Shown: piece after piece, positions 25,165 through 35,051 of the stretch
Layout: every line of letters starts with the position of its first letter
How positions within the stretch are numbered: position 1 is the stretch's first letter
Assembly: GCA_002842695.1 (NCBI GenBank)
Contig: PHDT01000005.1
Span: 18,621 to 82,620, forward strand
DNA from: Bacteroidetes bacterium HGW-Bacteroidetes-10
Lineage (GTDB): Bacteria > Bacteroidota > Bacteroidia > Bacteroidales > UBA932
Direction of reading: 5' to 3'
Length of the DNA: 64,000 nucleotides
Program-made: the position numbers and the translations under genes
Notes under the pieces: generated by a model
Databases searched by the model: none
What the model was told of the DNA's origin: nothing
The model's input: the letters and a program-made list of their open reading frames with translations, nothing else

Positions 25165-26445
25165 ATGTTGTACAATTTATTTGACTATCTAAAGGATTAT
25201 GTAGACTTCCCGGGACTGGGCCTCTTCAGGTACATTTCGTTCCGCGCATTCTCTGCAATAATTCTGTCAATGCTCATAGCCTTGTTTCTGGGCAAAAGGA
25301 TTATCAACAAACTGGCAAAAAAACAGATTGGTGAAAGCATAAGAGATCTGGGACTTGAGGGTCAGATGCAAAAAAAAGGCACTCCTACTATGGGCGGAAT
25401 AATCATCCTTGTATCATTGCTTATTCCTGCAATTCTTCTTGGGGACCTTACAAACATTTATGTGCAATTAATGATTATTACAACCATATGGCTTGGTTTC
25501 ATAGGTTTTCTTGATGACTATATTAAGGTTTTCAAAAAGAACAAAGAGGGTCTTAAGGGAAAATTCAAGATTGTAGGCCAGGTAGGTCTTGGCCTTATCG
25601 TTGGCGTCAGCCTCTATCTGAGTGATCAGGCGGTAGTAAGAGTGCCGTCAACTTCAGATGCTCTTGAGTCGCACGCAGAGGTGATAAGCCAGGAGGGATT
25701 TTCAGATAAGGTTGGATACTTCAGGGATGAAAAAAGTACAATAACAACAATTCCGTTCGTAAAGGACAACGAGTTTGATTATGCATGGCTTTCTCCTGTG
25801 GGAGGTGAGCTTGGCGAAAAAATCAGCTGGGTAATATACATACTCATGGTTATTTTCATTGTAACAGCAGTTTCAAACGGCACAAACCTTACAGATGGCA
25901 TGGACGGTCTGGCAACAGGTGTCTCGGCAATAGTAGGCGTTACACTTGCTGTACTTGCATATCTGTCCGGCAATATCATTTACGCCAACTACCTTAATAT
26001 AATGTACATCCCCAATACCGGAGAACTTGTAATTGTTTTGGCAGCATTTATTGGAGCACTGGTTGGGTTCTTGTGGTATAACTCCTACCCCGCCCAGGTC
26101 TTTATGGGAGATACAGGGTCACTGGCCATAGGAGGTATTATTGCTGTTGCAGCTATCATGATTCATAAAGAATTGCTCATTCCAATCCTGTGTGGCATAT
26201 TCTTCGTGGAGAGCCTCTCAGTGATAATACAGAGACTCTATTTCAAATACACAAGAAAGAAATACGGCGAAGGTGTAAGGGTATTTAAGATGTCACCGCT
26301 GCACCACCATTTTCAGAAAGAGGGAATTCCGGCAATCATTCAGTTTCCGAAAAGAGCTCTTCCTGAGGCCAAAATTGTTGCAAGATTCTGGATTATTGCA
26401 ATAATACTGGCAGTTGTAACAATAGTAACGTTAAAAATCAGATAA
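25165..26445 (+). CDS. mraY: Phospho-MurNAc-pentapeptide translocase
   Basis: 426 residues from the ATG at 25165, 4 bp after the murE stop (the upstream TTG at 25144 would overlap murE). About ten membrane segments. MraY motifs: [29 protein letters not shown] with catalytic Asp residues, [15 protein letters not shown], and [11 protein letters not shown]. It attaches phospho-MurNAc-pentapeptide to undecaprenyl phosphate, making lipid I. About 60 residues between the FLDDYIK motif and NGTNLTDG (about 155-230) are longer than in the ~360-residue enzymes of Proteobacteria and contain a soluble insert. Confidence 0.96.
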   Translation: MLYNLFDYLKDYVDFPGLGLFRYISFRAFSAIILSMLIALFLGKRIINKLAKKQIGESIRDLGLEGQMQKKGTPTMGGIIILVSLLIPAILLGDLTNIYVQLMIITTIWLGFIGFLDDYIKVFKKNKEGLKGKFKIVGQVGLGLIVGVSLYLSDQAVVRVPSTSDALESHAEVISQEGFSDKVGYFRDEKSTITTIPFVKDNEFDYAWLSPVGGELGEKISWVIYILMVIFIVTAVSNGTNLTDGMDGLATGVSAIVGVTLAVLAYLSGNIIYANYLNIMYIPNTGELVIVLAAFIGALVGFLWYNSYPAQVFMGDTGSLAIGGIIAVAAIMIHKELLIPILCGIFFVESLSVIIQRLYFKYTRKKYGEGVRVFKMSPLHHHFQKEGIPAIIQFPKRALPEAKIVARFWIIAIILAVVTIVTLKIR

Positions 26446-26448
26446 AAT

Positions 26449-27783
26449 ATGTCTAGAATAGTAATTCTTGGAGGCGGAGAGAGCGGTGTGGGAGCAGCTG
26501 TACTTGCATCTGTAAAGGGATATGAAACATTCCTTTCGGACTGCAATATGCTTCAGGACGATGCTAAGGCAATGCTTGACAGATTCAATATTCCATATGA
26601 AGACGGAGGGCACACCAAGGAGAAGATTCTCAATGCAGATGAAGTAATCAAAAGCCCGGGAATTCCGGATAGTGTTCCAATTGTAGAGGAGATACTCGCA
26701 TGCGGAATTCCTGTAATCTCCGAAATTGAATTTGCCGGCAGATTTGACAGATCAAGAAAGATTTGCATAACCGGCAGCAACGGAAAGACCACTACAACCT
26801 CAATTATTTATTTTCTGATGAAAAACGCAGGTCTTAATGTAGGTCTTGCGGGAAACATTGGTCAAAGTTATGCATTTCAGGTTGCAACAAAGGAATATGA
26901 CTATTATGTTCTCGAACTGAGCAGCTTTCAGCTTGACGGCATTTATGACTTCAAGGCAGATATAGCGGTACTTCTCAATATAACTCCGGACCACCTGGAT
27001 CGTTATGACAACAATATGGAGAATTACATCAAGGCAAAATTCAGGATTACCCGAAACATGTCTTCAGATGATTGCTTTATTTTCTGCGCAGACGATGAGA
27101 TAAGCATTTCGCACCTCAACAAAATTGTCCTGCAGGCCAAAAAATTACCTTTCAGCCAGACAACAGAGGTAGAAGAAGGAGCATTTCTCAAGGAGGAGCA
27201 AATGCATGTTGTTTATAATAACGACAACTATCAGATGTTTGTTAATGAACTTTCACTCCAGGGTAAACACAACATATACAACTCAATGGCTGCTGCCATA
27301 ACCGGAAAGGTTCTTAAGATAAGTAACGAAGTTGTGAGGGAGAGTCTGTCGAGCTTTAAGGGAGTTGAGCACCGTTTGGAAAATGTGCTTAAAGTCAGAA
27401 ATGTTTTATACATAAACGACTCAAAAGCTACCAACGTAAACTCAACCTGGTATGCACTCGAGAGTATGAAGAGCTCAGTAGTATGGATTGCCGGGGGAAA
27501 AGACAAAGGAAACGACTACTCTCCACTTTATGATCTGGTAAAGGATAAGGTGAGGGTACTCATCTGCATGGGAGTTGACAACAAAAAACTCCACAGCGAA
27601 TTTGGAGAGATGGTAGATGAAATCTACGATGCAGGATCGGCAGCTGAAGCAGTAAACATTGCATACAAGTGTGCAAAGCAGGGAGAGACAGTACTTCTTT
27701 CTCCTGCATGTGCAAGCTTTGACCTGTTTAAGAATTACGAAGACAGAGGAAAACAATTTAAAGAGGCAGTTGCCGCACTTTAA
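26449..27783 (+). CDS. murD: UDP-MurNAc-L-alanine:D-glutamate ligase
   Basis: 444 residues, single Mur ligase. The N-terminal Rossmann part has RIVILGGGESGVGAAVLA; the ATP loop is ITGSNGKTTTTS near residue 107; then LELSSFQLDG, NITPDHLDRYDN, and INDSKATNVNSTWYAL. It adds D-Glu as second residue of the stem peptide. It starts 3 bp after the mraY stop and ends 2 bp before ftsW. Confidence 0.96.
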   Translation: MSRIVILGGGESGVGAAVLASVKGYETFLSDCNMLQDDAKAMLDRFNIPYEDGGHTKEKILNADEVIKSPGIPDSVPIVEEILACGIPVISEIEFAGRFDRSRKICITGSNGKTTTTSIIYFLMKNAGLNVGLAGNIGQSYAFQVATKEYDYYVLELSSFQLDGIYDFKADIAVLLNITPDHLDRYDNNMENYIKAKFRITRNMSSDDCFIFCADDEISISHLNKIVLQAKKLPFSQTTEVEEGAFLKEEQMHVVYNNDNYQMFVNELSLQGKHNIYNSMAAAITGKVLKISNEVVRESLSSFKGVEHRLENVLKVRNVLYINDSKATNVNSTWYALESMKSSVVWIAGGKDKGNDYSPLYDLVKDKVRVLICMGVDNKKLHSEFGEMVDEIYDAGSAAEAVNIAYKCAKQGETVLLSPACASFDLFKNYEDRGKQFKEAVAAL

Positions 27784-27785
27784 TC

Positions 27786-29009
27786 ATGGGAGAGAGCTTT
27801 ATAAACAGACTTAAGGGAGACAAGGTGATATGGGTGATTGTTATCGCTCTGTCGCTTATCTCTATTGCTGCAGTATATTCGTCAAGCAGTTCGCTGGCCT
27901 TCAGAGAGGAGAAGAGCACATTTTTCTATCTTCTCAAGCAGCTGCGTTTCGTAATATTCGGCCTTACAGCTCTGTATATCTGCTCGCGAGTTCCACTTGG
28001 ATGGTACCGCAAGATTGCCTATCTGGGAATGCTTCTGGGAATTGGACTTCTTGTCGCGACTATTGCTTTTGGTAGTACAATTAACGATGCCGAACGGTGG
28101 ATAACCATATTTGGAATCTCCTTCCAGCCAAGTGAAATAGCCAAGATAACTACAATGCTCTATCTTGCCAAAGTTCTGGAAGACCACAAATTTGAGTCTT
28201 TCAAGGAGTTTACCCTATGGATTCTTATTCCTCTGGGAATTGAGCTTCTGCTGATTCTTAACGGAAGTGCCTCAACTGCGTTGGTTCTTGGGGGGCTTTC
28301 ATTTCTGCTGCTTATAATCGGAGGTATCAAAACAGGCCATCTTGTAAAAACAGTTGGTATTGCAACTGGTATAGTTGCGGTTGTAATTATGATGCACTTC
28401 GCGTTCGGCTTCTTTCCAAGGATTGCGACAATGGTATCGAGGGTAAAAAATTTCGCAGTTGAAAAGACTCTGGATGAAAACCTCACTCCACAGGAAAAGC
28501 AGCGGGAACTGGATAAGACATTTCAGGCAGATATGGCAAAAATAGCTATTGCCTCTGCAAACATAATAGGAAAGGGTCCGGGAAAAAGTACACAGCGTTA
28601 TGTACTGCCTCACCCCTATTCAGATTTTATTTATTCAATCATTGTTGAGGAGTGGGGACTGGTAGGAGGAACTGTAATTCTTCTGCTCTACCTCTGGTTC
28701 CTCTACAGGTGCATAGCTATTGCGCGGGGATGTATTAAAATGTTCTCTGCAATAACTGTAATTGGACTGGGTTTGCTCATCGTTTCACAGGCGATGCTGC
28801 ATATACTGGTAAATGTGAGTATTCTTCCGGTAACGGGGCACACGCTCCCGCTCATTAGCCTCGGGGGAACTTCGCTCATTATCATGAGTTCTGCATTCGG
28901 GATTATACTTGCAGTCAGCCGCAGTGTTGAGAACAGCAAGTGTAAGTCACCTGTGCCTGCAGAGGGTGAGTTATCGGAAAATAATAGAGAGGAGGCAATC
29001 GAACTATGA
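27786..29009 (+). CDS. ftsW: Septal peptidoglycan polymerase FtsW (SEDS family)
   Basis: 407 residues with about ten membrane helices. SEDS hallmarks: NDAERWITIFGISFQPSEIAK (the conserved WxxxxxxxFQPSE), YVLPHPYSDFIYSIIVEEWG with the catalytic-loop acidic residues, and the C-terminal GHTLPLISLGGTSLI. It polymerises lipid II into glycan strands and works with the FtsI transpeptidase from the same operon. The last ~35 residues are a hydrophilic tail. It overlaps the murG start by 4 bp. Confidence 0.95.
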   Translation: MGESFINRLKGDKVIWVIVIALSLISIAAVYSSSSSLAFREEKSTFFYLLKQLRFVIFGLTALYICSRVPLGWYRKIAYLGMLLGIGLLVATIAFGSTINDAERWITIFGISFQPSEIAKITTMLYLAKVLEDHKFESFKEFTLWILIPLGIELLLILNGSASTALVLGGLSFLLLIIGGIKTGHLVKTVGIATGIVAVVIMMHFAFGFFPRIATMVSRVKNFAVEKTLDENLTPQEKQRELDKTFQADMAKIAIASANIIGKGPGKSTQRYVLPHPYSDFIYSIIVEEWGLVGGTVILLLYLWFLYRCIAIARGCIKMFSAITVIGLGLLIVSQAMLHILVNVSILPVTGHTLPLISLGGTSLIIMSSAFGIILAVSRSVENSKCKSPVPAEGELSENNREEAIEL

Positions 29010-30121
29010 ATAGAGAGCCAAGAATAATAATCAGCGGAGGAGGTACCGGAGGACATATATTCCCGGCAATCTCAATCGCAAATGAGATAAAGAGGGTATC
29101 ACCTGGTGCTGAAATCCTTTTTGTAGGTGCATTGGGCAAAATGGAGATGGAGAGAGTTCCTGCTGCGGGATACAAGATTGAGGGCTTGCCTGTGGCCGGA
29201 TTAAGAAGAAAACTGTCACTGTCAAATCTGCTTCTTCCATTCAAGGTACTCAGAAGTGTAAGAAAGGCCGGGAAAATTCTTGATGAGTTCAAACCTGACG
29301 CGGTTGTGGGTGTTGGCGGATATGCAAGTGCTCCCCTTCTCTGGATGGCAGGAAACAAAAAGATTCCATATCTGATTCAGGAACAGAATTCATATGCAGG
29401 ACTAACCAACAGAATTCTTGCAAAGAGAGCAGGAATAATATGCGTTGCGTATGACGGAATGGGAAAGTTTTTTCCTGAAGAGAAGATACTCATTACCGGA
29501 AACCCGGTAAGAGAGGGAATCAAAATGACAACACCGAAGATGAAGCTTGAGGGTAGAAAACACTTTGGAATAGCTGCCGGTAAAAAGGTATTACTTGTAA
29601 CTGGAGGAAGTCTTGGAGCGAGGACTCTCAACAGTGCCGTTCAGGAGTGGATAAAAACCCATGCTGAATGCGACATGGATATTATCTGGCAAACCGGTAA
29701 ATTCTACAAAGAGGAGATTGACCATTTTGTTGCCGGGAATCCCAGAGAGTGGGTTAAGAACTTTGCATTCATTGACAGGATGGATCTTGCGTTTGCATCG
29801 GCAGATGTGATTATTACAAGAGCAGGTGCAGGAACAATTTCTGAGTTAAGTATAGCAAAAAAGGCTTGTATTTTTGTTCCGTCACCAATGGTTGCAGAAG
29901 ACCATCAGACTCATAATGCAAGGTCACTGGTAGACAAAGGTGCTGCTCTTATGGTGAAAGATCACGAAGCACATCAATACCTAATGTCAACTGCGGCAGA
30001 ACTTATTACAGACCCTCAGAGAATTGAAGAGCTTGAAGAGAAAATTGGTCATATGGGATACAAAGACTCTGCATCTGTGATTGTACACGAACTATTTAAA
30101 CTTACAGGAGGGAGAGAATGA
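29006..30121 (+). CDS. murG: Lipid II synthase (GlcNAc transferase)
   Basis: 371 residues, GT28 family, two Rossmann halves. RIIISGGGTGGHIFPAISIA is the N-terminal G-loop. GVGGYASAPLLWMA, QEQNSYAGLTNRILAK, LVTGGSLGARTLN and ITRAGAGTISELSIAKKACI complete the UDP-GlcNAc and acceptor sites. It transfers GlcNAc from UDP-GlcNAc to lipid I, producing lipid II at the inner face of the membrane. It overlaps both ftsW and murC by 4 bp (ATGA junctions), a sign of tight translational coupling. Confidence 0.97.
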   Translation: MNREPRIIISGGGTGGHIFPAISIANEIKRVSPGAEILFVGALGKMEMERVPAAGYKIEGLPVAGLRRKLSLSNLLLPFKVLRSVRKAGKILDEFKPDAVVGVGGYASAPLLWMAGNKKIPYLIQEQNSYAGLTNRILAKRAGIICVAYDGMGKFFPEEKILITGNPVREGIKMTTPKMKLEGRKHFGIAAGKKVLLVTGGSLGARTLNSAVQEWIKTHAECDMDIIWQTGKFYKEEIDHFVAGNPREWVKNFAFIDRMDLAFASADVIITRAGAGTISELSIAKKACIFVPSPMVAEDHQTHNARSLVDKGAALMVKDHEAHQYLMSTAAELITDPQRIEELEEKIGHMGYKDSASVIVHELFKLTGGRE

Positions 30122-31491
30122 AAAATGTATATCTGATAGGCATTGGCGGCATAGGGATGAGCGCTCTTGCAAGATACTACAGACATGCCGGGTCAAATGT
30201 GGCCGGCTACGACAGAACACCCAGCAAACTCACACAGGAGCTGGAGAACGAAGGAATTGCAATACATTACGAAGACAATACATATCTGATTCCTCAGCCA
30301 TTCAGGGAGGAGGCAGAGGAGACTCTGGTTATATACACACCTGCAGTACCTGCAGATATGAGTGAACTTGAATATTTCGGTTCACGCCCATACCATATGG
30401 TAAAGCGCTCAAAAGCACTTGGAGTGATTGCTGCTGGCAAGAAGACCCTGGGTGTTGCCGGAACTCACGGAAAGACAACAACTTCAACAATGCTGGCACA
30501 TATCTTTACCTCTTCAGGCAAAGGGTGTACAGCTTTTCTTGGCGGAATTTCAAAAAATTACCATACAAACCTGCTTCTCTCAAACAGCGAATATCTGGTT
30601 GCTGAGGCCGATGAATTCGACCGCTCCTTCCTGCAGCTGTATCCTGATACTGCAATTATTACATCAACAGACGCAGATCATCTTGACATTTACAACAACC
30701 ACGAAAGTATAAAAGAGGCTTTTGCGGCATTTGCCTCGCAAGTAAAAGAGGGCGGCAAGCTGATCCTGAAAAAGGGTATTGTTCTGGATTCTCACCTGGC
30801 CGGGGGAGTAAGACAATTCACTTACAGCTTTGACTCTGTTGCAGATTTTTACGCAAAACATCTGGAACTTAACGAGAGTGGATACTTCAACTTTACTCTA
30901 GTACATCCTGGCGGAGAGATTAAAGATTGTACACTTGGTATTCCGGGCTGGGTAAACATAGAAAATGCCATTGCAGCATCTGCAGCAGCACTTCTTAACG
31001 GAATCGGCGAGAAGGAACTCAGAGAGGCCCTGGCAGCATTCAGCGGAGTGGAGAGAAGATTTGACATTCACATAAACACGCCAGCTATTTCATACATTGA
31101 TGACTATGCTCACCATCCGAGAGAGATTTCAGCAGCAATAAGTTCTATCAGAAACATCTTCCCGGGAAGAAGACTGACAGCAGTATTTCAGCCACACCTC
31201 TATTCAAGGACCAGGGACTTTGCAGCAGATTTTGCAGAGAGCCTCAGTGCTCTGGATGAACTTATACTGCTTGACATTTACCCTGCAAGAGAACTACCAC
31301 TTGAAGGGATAACCTCAGCTGTGATTTTCGACAATGTTAAACTGGAAGATAAGGTTCTTATTAAAAAGGAAGAGCTGATGGATACACTTAAATCCAGAGA
31401 CCTTGACATCCTTATTACATTCGGGGCCGGAGACATTGACCGCTTTATTTCACCAATTACCAACATGATAAAGGAGAGGTTCAATGTTTAA
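30118..31491 (+). CDS. murC: UDP-N-acetylmuramate:L-alanine ligase
   Basis: 457 residues. The N-terminus has YLIGIGGIGMSALARYY, the UDP-MurNAc-binding Rossmann loop. The ATP loop is VAGTHGKTTTSTMLAH near residue 120, where the His distinguishes MurC from MurD/E. LVAEADEFDRSFLQLYP and YIDDYAHHPREISAAI are further signatures. It adds L-Ala to UDP-MurNAc, the first stem-peptide residue. It overlaps ftsQ by 8 bp. Confidence 0.97.
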   Translation: MKNVYLIGIGGIGMSALARYYRHAGSNVAGYDRTPSKLTQELENEGIAIHYEDNTYLIPQPFREEAEETLVIYTPAVPADMSELEYFGSRPYHMVKRSKALGVIAAGKKTLGVAGTHGKTTTSTMLAHIFTSSGKGCTAFLGGISKNYHTNLLLSNSEYLVAEADEFDRSFLQLYPDTAIITSTDADHLDIYNNHESIKEAFAAFASQVKEGGKLILKKGIVLDSHLAGGVRQFTYSFDSVADFYAKHLELNESGYFNFTLVHPGGEIKDCTLGIPGWVNIENAIAASAAALLNGIGEKELREALAAFSGVERRFDIHINTPAISYIDDYAHHPREISAAISSIRNIFPGRRLTAVFQPHLYSRTRDFAADFAESLSALDELILLDIYPARELPLEGITSAVIFDNVKLEDKVLIKKEELMDTLKSRDLDILITFGAGDIDRFISPITNMIKERFNV

Positions 31492-32302
31492 AAAAATACT
31501 CATATATACCGGCTATACCATACTGTTTGCTTCACTGGCGGCATATTTTGTCTTGTCATCCATGCTGGAGAAGCAGGAAAGCTCCAAGGTCAAGTGCAGA
31601 AGAATTGAAATTACTGTTCTTGACAGCGCCGTGAACAGATTTGTGACAATAGCAGAGATCCGCGGACTTATACAGGAGGAGGGAATCAATGTTAACGAAA
31701 GCAAGCTCAGACATATTAATCTTCACGAGCTTGAAAACATTCTGAATAACAGAACTGCAATCAGACGCTCAATAGTCAACTACAGCGGGCAGGGAATTCT
31801 GCATGTACGAATTGAACAGAGGCGTCCTGTTCTCAGGCTGGAGACCGAAAACGGAGGATTCTACATGGACGAGACAGCATACATGTTTCCTTTGGTAAAG
31901 ACATTTACATCTTATGTGCCTGTTGTAACAGGATTCATTCCTTTGAATCTTGTTCCGGGTTACAGAGGAAGAATAAAGGAGAACAGGGAGTGGGCAGAGG
32001 GAATGCTGGAACTGGGCCTCTTTATAGATAAAAACGAACTGCTTAACGCTCAGGTAGAGCAAATATTCATAGACGAAAAGGGAGACCTTCACATAATACC
32101 CCGGGTAGGGCAACATGAGATTGTGTTCGGCAAGCCGGACAATGTAGAGGCAAAATTCGAAAAACTGATGGCCTTCTATAATCATGTAATACCTAATGCA
32201 GGATGGGACAAGTATAAAACAATCAGCCTGCAGTACAGCAATCAGATAGTTTGCACAAAAAGAGACAATAAAACAAAAAATAATAAAAACCTGAACATAT
32301 GA
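31484..32302 (+). CDS. ftsQ: Divisome protein FtsQ
   Basis: 272 residues: short cytosolic N-terminus, one membrane helix (about 6-24), then a POTRA-like region (ITVLDSAVNRFVTIAEIRGLIQEEG) and a beta domain (LHVRIEQRRPVLRLETENGGFYMDE). The GGFYMDETAYMFPL stretch is typical of FtsQ proteins in this phylum. The basic, Asn-rich C-terminal end (KRDNKTKNNKNLNI) is likely disordered. FtsQ scaffolds FtsB/FtsL at the septum. It lies between murC and ftsA, with a 4-bp overlap with ftsA. Confidence 0.9.
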   Translation: MFKKILIYTGYTILFASLAAYFVLSSMLEKQESSKVKCRRIEITVLDSAVNRFVTIAEIRGLIQEEGINVNESKLRHINLHELENILNNRTAIRRSIVNYSGQGILHVRIEQRRPVLRLETENGGFYMDETAYMFPLVKTFTSYVPVVTGFIPLNLVPGYRGRIKENREWAEGMLELGLFIDKNELLNAQVEQIFIDEKGDLHIIPRVGQHEIVFGKPDNVEAKFEKLMAFYNHVIPNAGWDKYKTISLQYSNQIVCTKRDNKTKNNKNLNI

Positions 32303-33651
32303 AAACTTACACGGCAGCCGTTGACCTTGGCACTACAAAAGTTGTGAGCCTGGTTGGTGAAAAGAGCGAATCTGGATACAAAATCATTGCCTTTAAGGAG
32401 GCTCCGTCAAAGGGCATCATGAGAGGTGAGGTGGTTAATATCATGAATGTCCTTGAGTCGCTTAACCCTACTCTCGAGGAGATCAAAAACGAGAACAATA
32501 TCGAGATTAAGGAGGTTTACGTAGGTATTGCTGGTCAGCACATCAGATGTACAGATGAAGGTTGCAAAAGGAACAGGCAATATCCAGATCAGCTGATTAC
32601 CCAGAAGGAGATCGATGATATGCGTGAAGAGATGTACAAAACAAGGGTTAATGCCGGTGAAAAAATTCTGCATGTAATTCCTCAGAGCTATAATGTTGAC
32701 GACCACATTGGACAGACAGAGGTTGTTGGAATGGTAGGCAGCCAGGTTGAGGGTAACTATAAGATTTTTATTGGCAGAACAAACTCTGCAGAACATAGTA
32801 AATCTGTTATCAACCGTGCCGGGCTTAAACTTAAGGAGCTGGTTCTTGAGCCTGTTGCATCTGCACTGGCAGTTGTATCTGAAGAGGAGATGGAGATGGG
32901 TGTTGCAATGGTTGATATTGGAGGTGGCACAACAGACCTTCTGATTATTGAAAATAACATTATCAGACATACAGCAGTTATTCCTTTTGGTGGAAATTCA
33001 ATTACAGAGGATCTGAAACAGGGATGCGGTGTATCTTCTAGAAATGCAGAGCAGATGAAAATTCAGTACGGCTCTTGCATCACTGATTATGCTCCGGACA
33101 ACAAGACTGTAGTTATACCTGGGATTGGCGGCCGTGATTCAAGGGAGGTCTCCTTCAAGGTTATTGCCAGTATAATCGAAGCAAGGGTTGCAGAGATTGT
33201 AGAGGCAATAATGTATGAGATAGAGCGCTCGGGATATCAGGAAAAACTTGCAGCAGGTATTGTTCTTACAGGAGGGGGATCTCAGCTTGCACATATCTGT
33301 AACTATGTTAGTTACAAGACAGGCTACGAAACCAGAATTGCCTCTCCAAAAATAAATATTACCTTTGACTCTCCGGAAGCTGTGAGCAAACCAAGCTCTG
33401 CAACAGCTGTAGGACTGCTCATTTATGGCATTGAAAACAGCAAAAGTGATGCTGCATTGCCACAAAATGAAGGTAACAGAATGGTAAATACTACACTCTT
33501 CCCTGAGGAGGAGATTGTGGCAGTTGAAGCTGCTCCTGTTAAAGAGGAGAAGAAACAGCCAAAGGCTGCCAGACAGGGAGGCGGCAAATTTATATCCAAT
33601 ATAAAGGATAGTATCAGCTTCTTTTTTGATTCAGGAGATAACGAAGCATAA
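32299..33651 (+). CDS. ftsA: Cell-division actin homologue FtsA
   Basis: 450 residues of the actin/Hsp70 ATPase fold: phosphate-1 loop AAVDLGTTKVVSLVG, the 1C subdomain (about 80-160), MVDIGGGTTDLLII (phosphate 2) and GIVLTGGGSQLAHI (adenosine motif). A Lys/Glu-rich linker leads to a C-terminal amphipathic helix, KFISNIKDSISFFF, the membrane-targeting sequence. FtsA tethers FtsZ filaments to the membrane and recruits later divisome proteins. It ends 2 bp before ftsZ. Confidence 0.97.
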   Translation: MKTYTAAVDLGTTKVVSLVGEKSESGYKIIAFKEAPSKGIMRGEVVNIMNVLESLNPTLEEIKNENNIEIKEVYVGIAGQHIRCTDEGCKRNRQYPDQLITQKEIDDMREEMYKTRVNAGEKILHVIPQSYNVDDHIGQTEVVGMVGSQVEGNYKIFIGRTNSAEHSKSVINRAGLKLKELVLEPVASALAVVSEEEMEMGVAMVDIGGGTTDLLIIENNIIRHTAVIPFGGNSITEDLKQGCGVSSRNAEQMKIQYGSCITDYAPDNKTVVIPGIGGRDSREVSFKVIASIIEARVAEIVEAIMYEIERSGYQEKLAAGIVLTGGGSQLAHICNYVSYKTGYETRIASPKINITFDSPEAVSKPSSATAVGLLIYGIENSKSDAALPQNEGNRMVNTTLFPEEEIVAVEAAPVKEEKKQPKAARQGGGKFISNIKDSISFFFDSGDNEA

Positions 33652-33653
33652 CA

Positions 33654-35042
33654 ATGGAAATGAAAGATATAATTCCGGTAAACTGGGAATCCAATAACTC
33701 TATCATTAAAGTGATAGGTGTTGGGGGCGGCGGCGGAAACGCAGTCAGCCAGATGTATCAGCAGGGGATAAAGGATGTAGACTTTATGATCTGCAATACC
33801 GACACAATGGCTTTAAAAAACAGCCCTGTTACCGAAAAGGTACAGCTTGGCCACTCCCTTGCAAAAGGGCTGGGCGCCGGCTGTGATCCTGAGAGAGGTC
33901 GTGCGGCTGCAATGGAATCAATTGATCAGATCAGAGAGTCTCTGACCGGTCATACTGAGATGGTTTTTATTACAGCAGGAATGGGCGGTGGCACCGGCAC
34001 GGGAGCAGCTCCCGTAATTGCCAGGATTGCCCACGATATGGGTCTTCTGACAGTTGGAGTTGTTACTCTTCCTTTCCGTGACGAAGGCCAGGAGTTCCTC
34101 AAGAGGGCAATTGTGGGAATTAAAGAGCTGGAGAGATATGTAGACAGCCTTCTGATTATTGACAATCAGAAAATTTACAAAATATTTGGTGAGCTTAACA
34201 TTTTTGATGCATTTCCAAAGTCAAACTCTGTTTTGAGTTCGGCGGTAAAAGGTATAGCAGAGATCATCACCAGACCAGGTTTCATAAATGTTGACTTCGC
34301 AGACGTTAAAATGATAATGTCAAACAGCGGAATGGCACTTTTGGGAACAGGAACAGCTTCCGGAGAGAACAGAGCAATCCGTGCTGTTGAAGAGGCATTT
34401 TCATCTCCATTGCTTAACGATTATGACCTTAAAACTGCAAAGGGTGTTCTTGTTAACATCACTTCAAGCAACAATAATGGTCTTACAATGGCTGAGCTCT
34501 CTCAGATAATGGACTACATCAAGGAGTACACAGGTGACCGTGTAATGAAGTTCAAGAGAGGTGTGGTAAATGATCCGGAAATTGGAGAAGCAATTAGTGT
34601 TACTGTAGTCGCTACAGGCTTTGACATGCACTCGCTTCCTCAGATTTCCACAGAAGGGGACAGACTTGTAGAGACTGTTACACTTGGCGAAGATTACCAG
34701 ATTCCTGCAAACAAACCACAGGTTGTGATTGACCTTAAAAATCACGGAGTGGAACTTCCTGTTAACAGGCCAGAGAGGGCAAAGACAACTTTTACTCCTA
34801 AACAAGTTTCAGATACACCAAGAGAAAAACCTGCTCTCATTATGGGTGCAGAGGATAATATAGTTGAGCTGGAGACACAACCTGCTTACATTAGAAGACG
34901 AGTTATGATTAACAAGGAGGAGAGGCCTGCACCTCAGCAGCCTGCCGAGAACAGGGGCAGCGGATCTCTAAGAATTGAAGAGAGAGATGGCAAGCAGCAC
35001 CTTATGTCAGATAACTCATACCTTCATCAAACACAAGACTAA
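33654..35042 (+). CDS. ftsZ: Cell-division tubulin homologue FtsZ
   Basis: 462 residues. The GTPase domain has [17 protein letters not shown], the tubulin signature [15 protein letters not shown] near residue 105, and the T7 loop [11 protein letters not shown]. After the globular part (to about 325) comes a long linker and the motif [11 protein letters not shown], which looks like the FtsA-binding C-terminal peptide. An extra ~45 residues follow, ending [12 protein letters not shown]. FtsZ polymerises into the division ring. It is the last dcw gene; gltX follows after 9 bp. Confidence 0.97.
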   Translation: MEMKDIIPVNWESNNSIIKVIGVGGGGGNAVSQMYQQGIKDVDFMICNTDTMALKNSPVTEKVQLGHSLAKGLGAGCDPERGRAAAMESIDQIRESLTGHTEMVFITAGMGGGTGTGAAPVIARIAHDMGLLTVGVVTLPFRDEGQEFLKRAIVGIKELERYVDSLLIIDNQKIYKIFGELNIFDAFPKSNSVLSSAVKGIAEIITRPGFINVDFADVKMIMSNSGMALLGTGTASGENRAIRAVEEAFSSPLLNDYDLKTAKGVLVNITSSNNNGLTMAELSQIMDYIKEYTGDRVMKFKRGVVNDPEIGEAISVTVVATGFDMHSLPQISTEGDRLVETVTLGEDYQIPANKPQVVIDLKNHGVELPVNRPERAKTTFTPKQVSDTPREKPALIMGAEDNIVELETQPAYIRRRVMINKEERPAPQQPAENRGSGSLRIEERDGKQHLMSDNSYLHQTQD

Positions 35043-35051
35043 TTAAAAGAG

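Noticed and set aside
32407..32970. 187-codon open frame on the minus strand inside ftsA
   Set aside because: Antisense shadow of a conserved gene with no recognisable domain.
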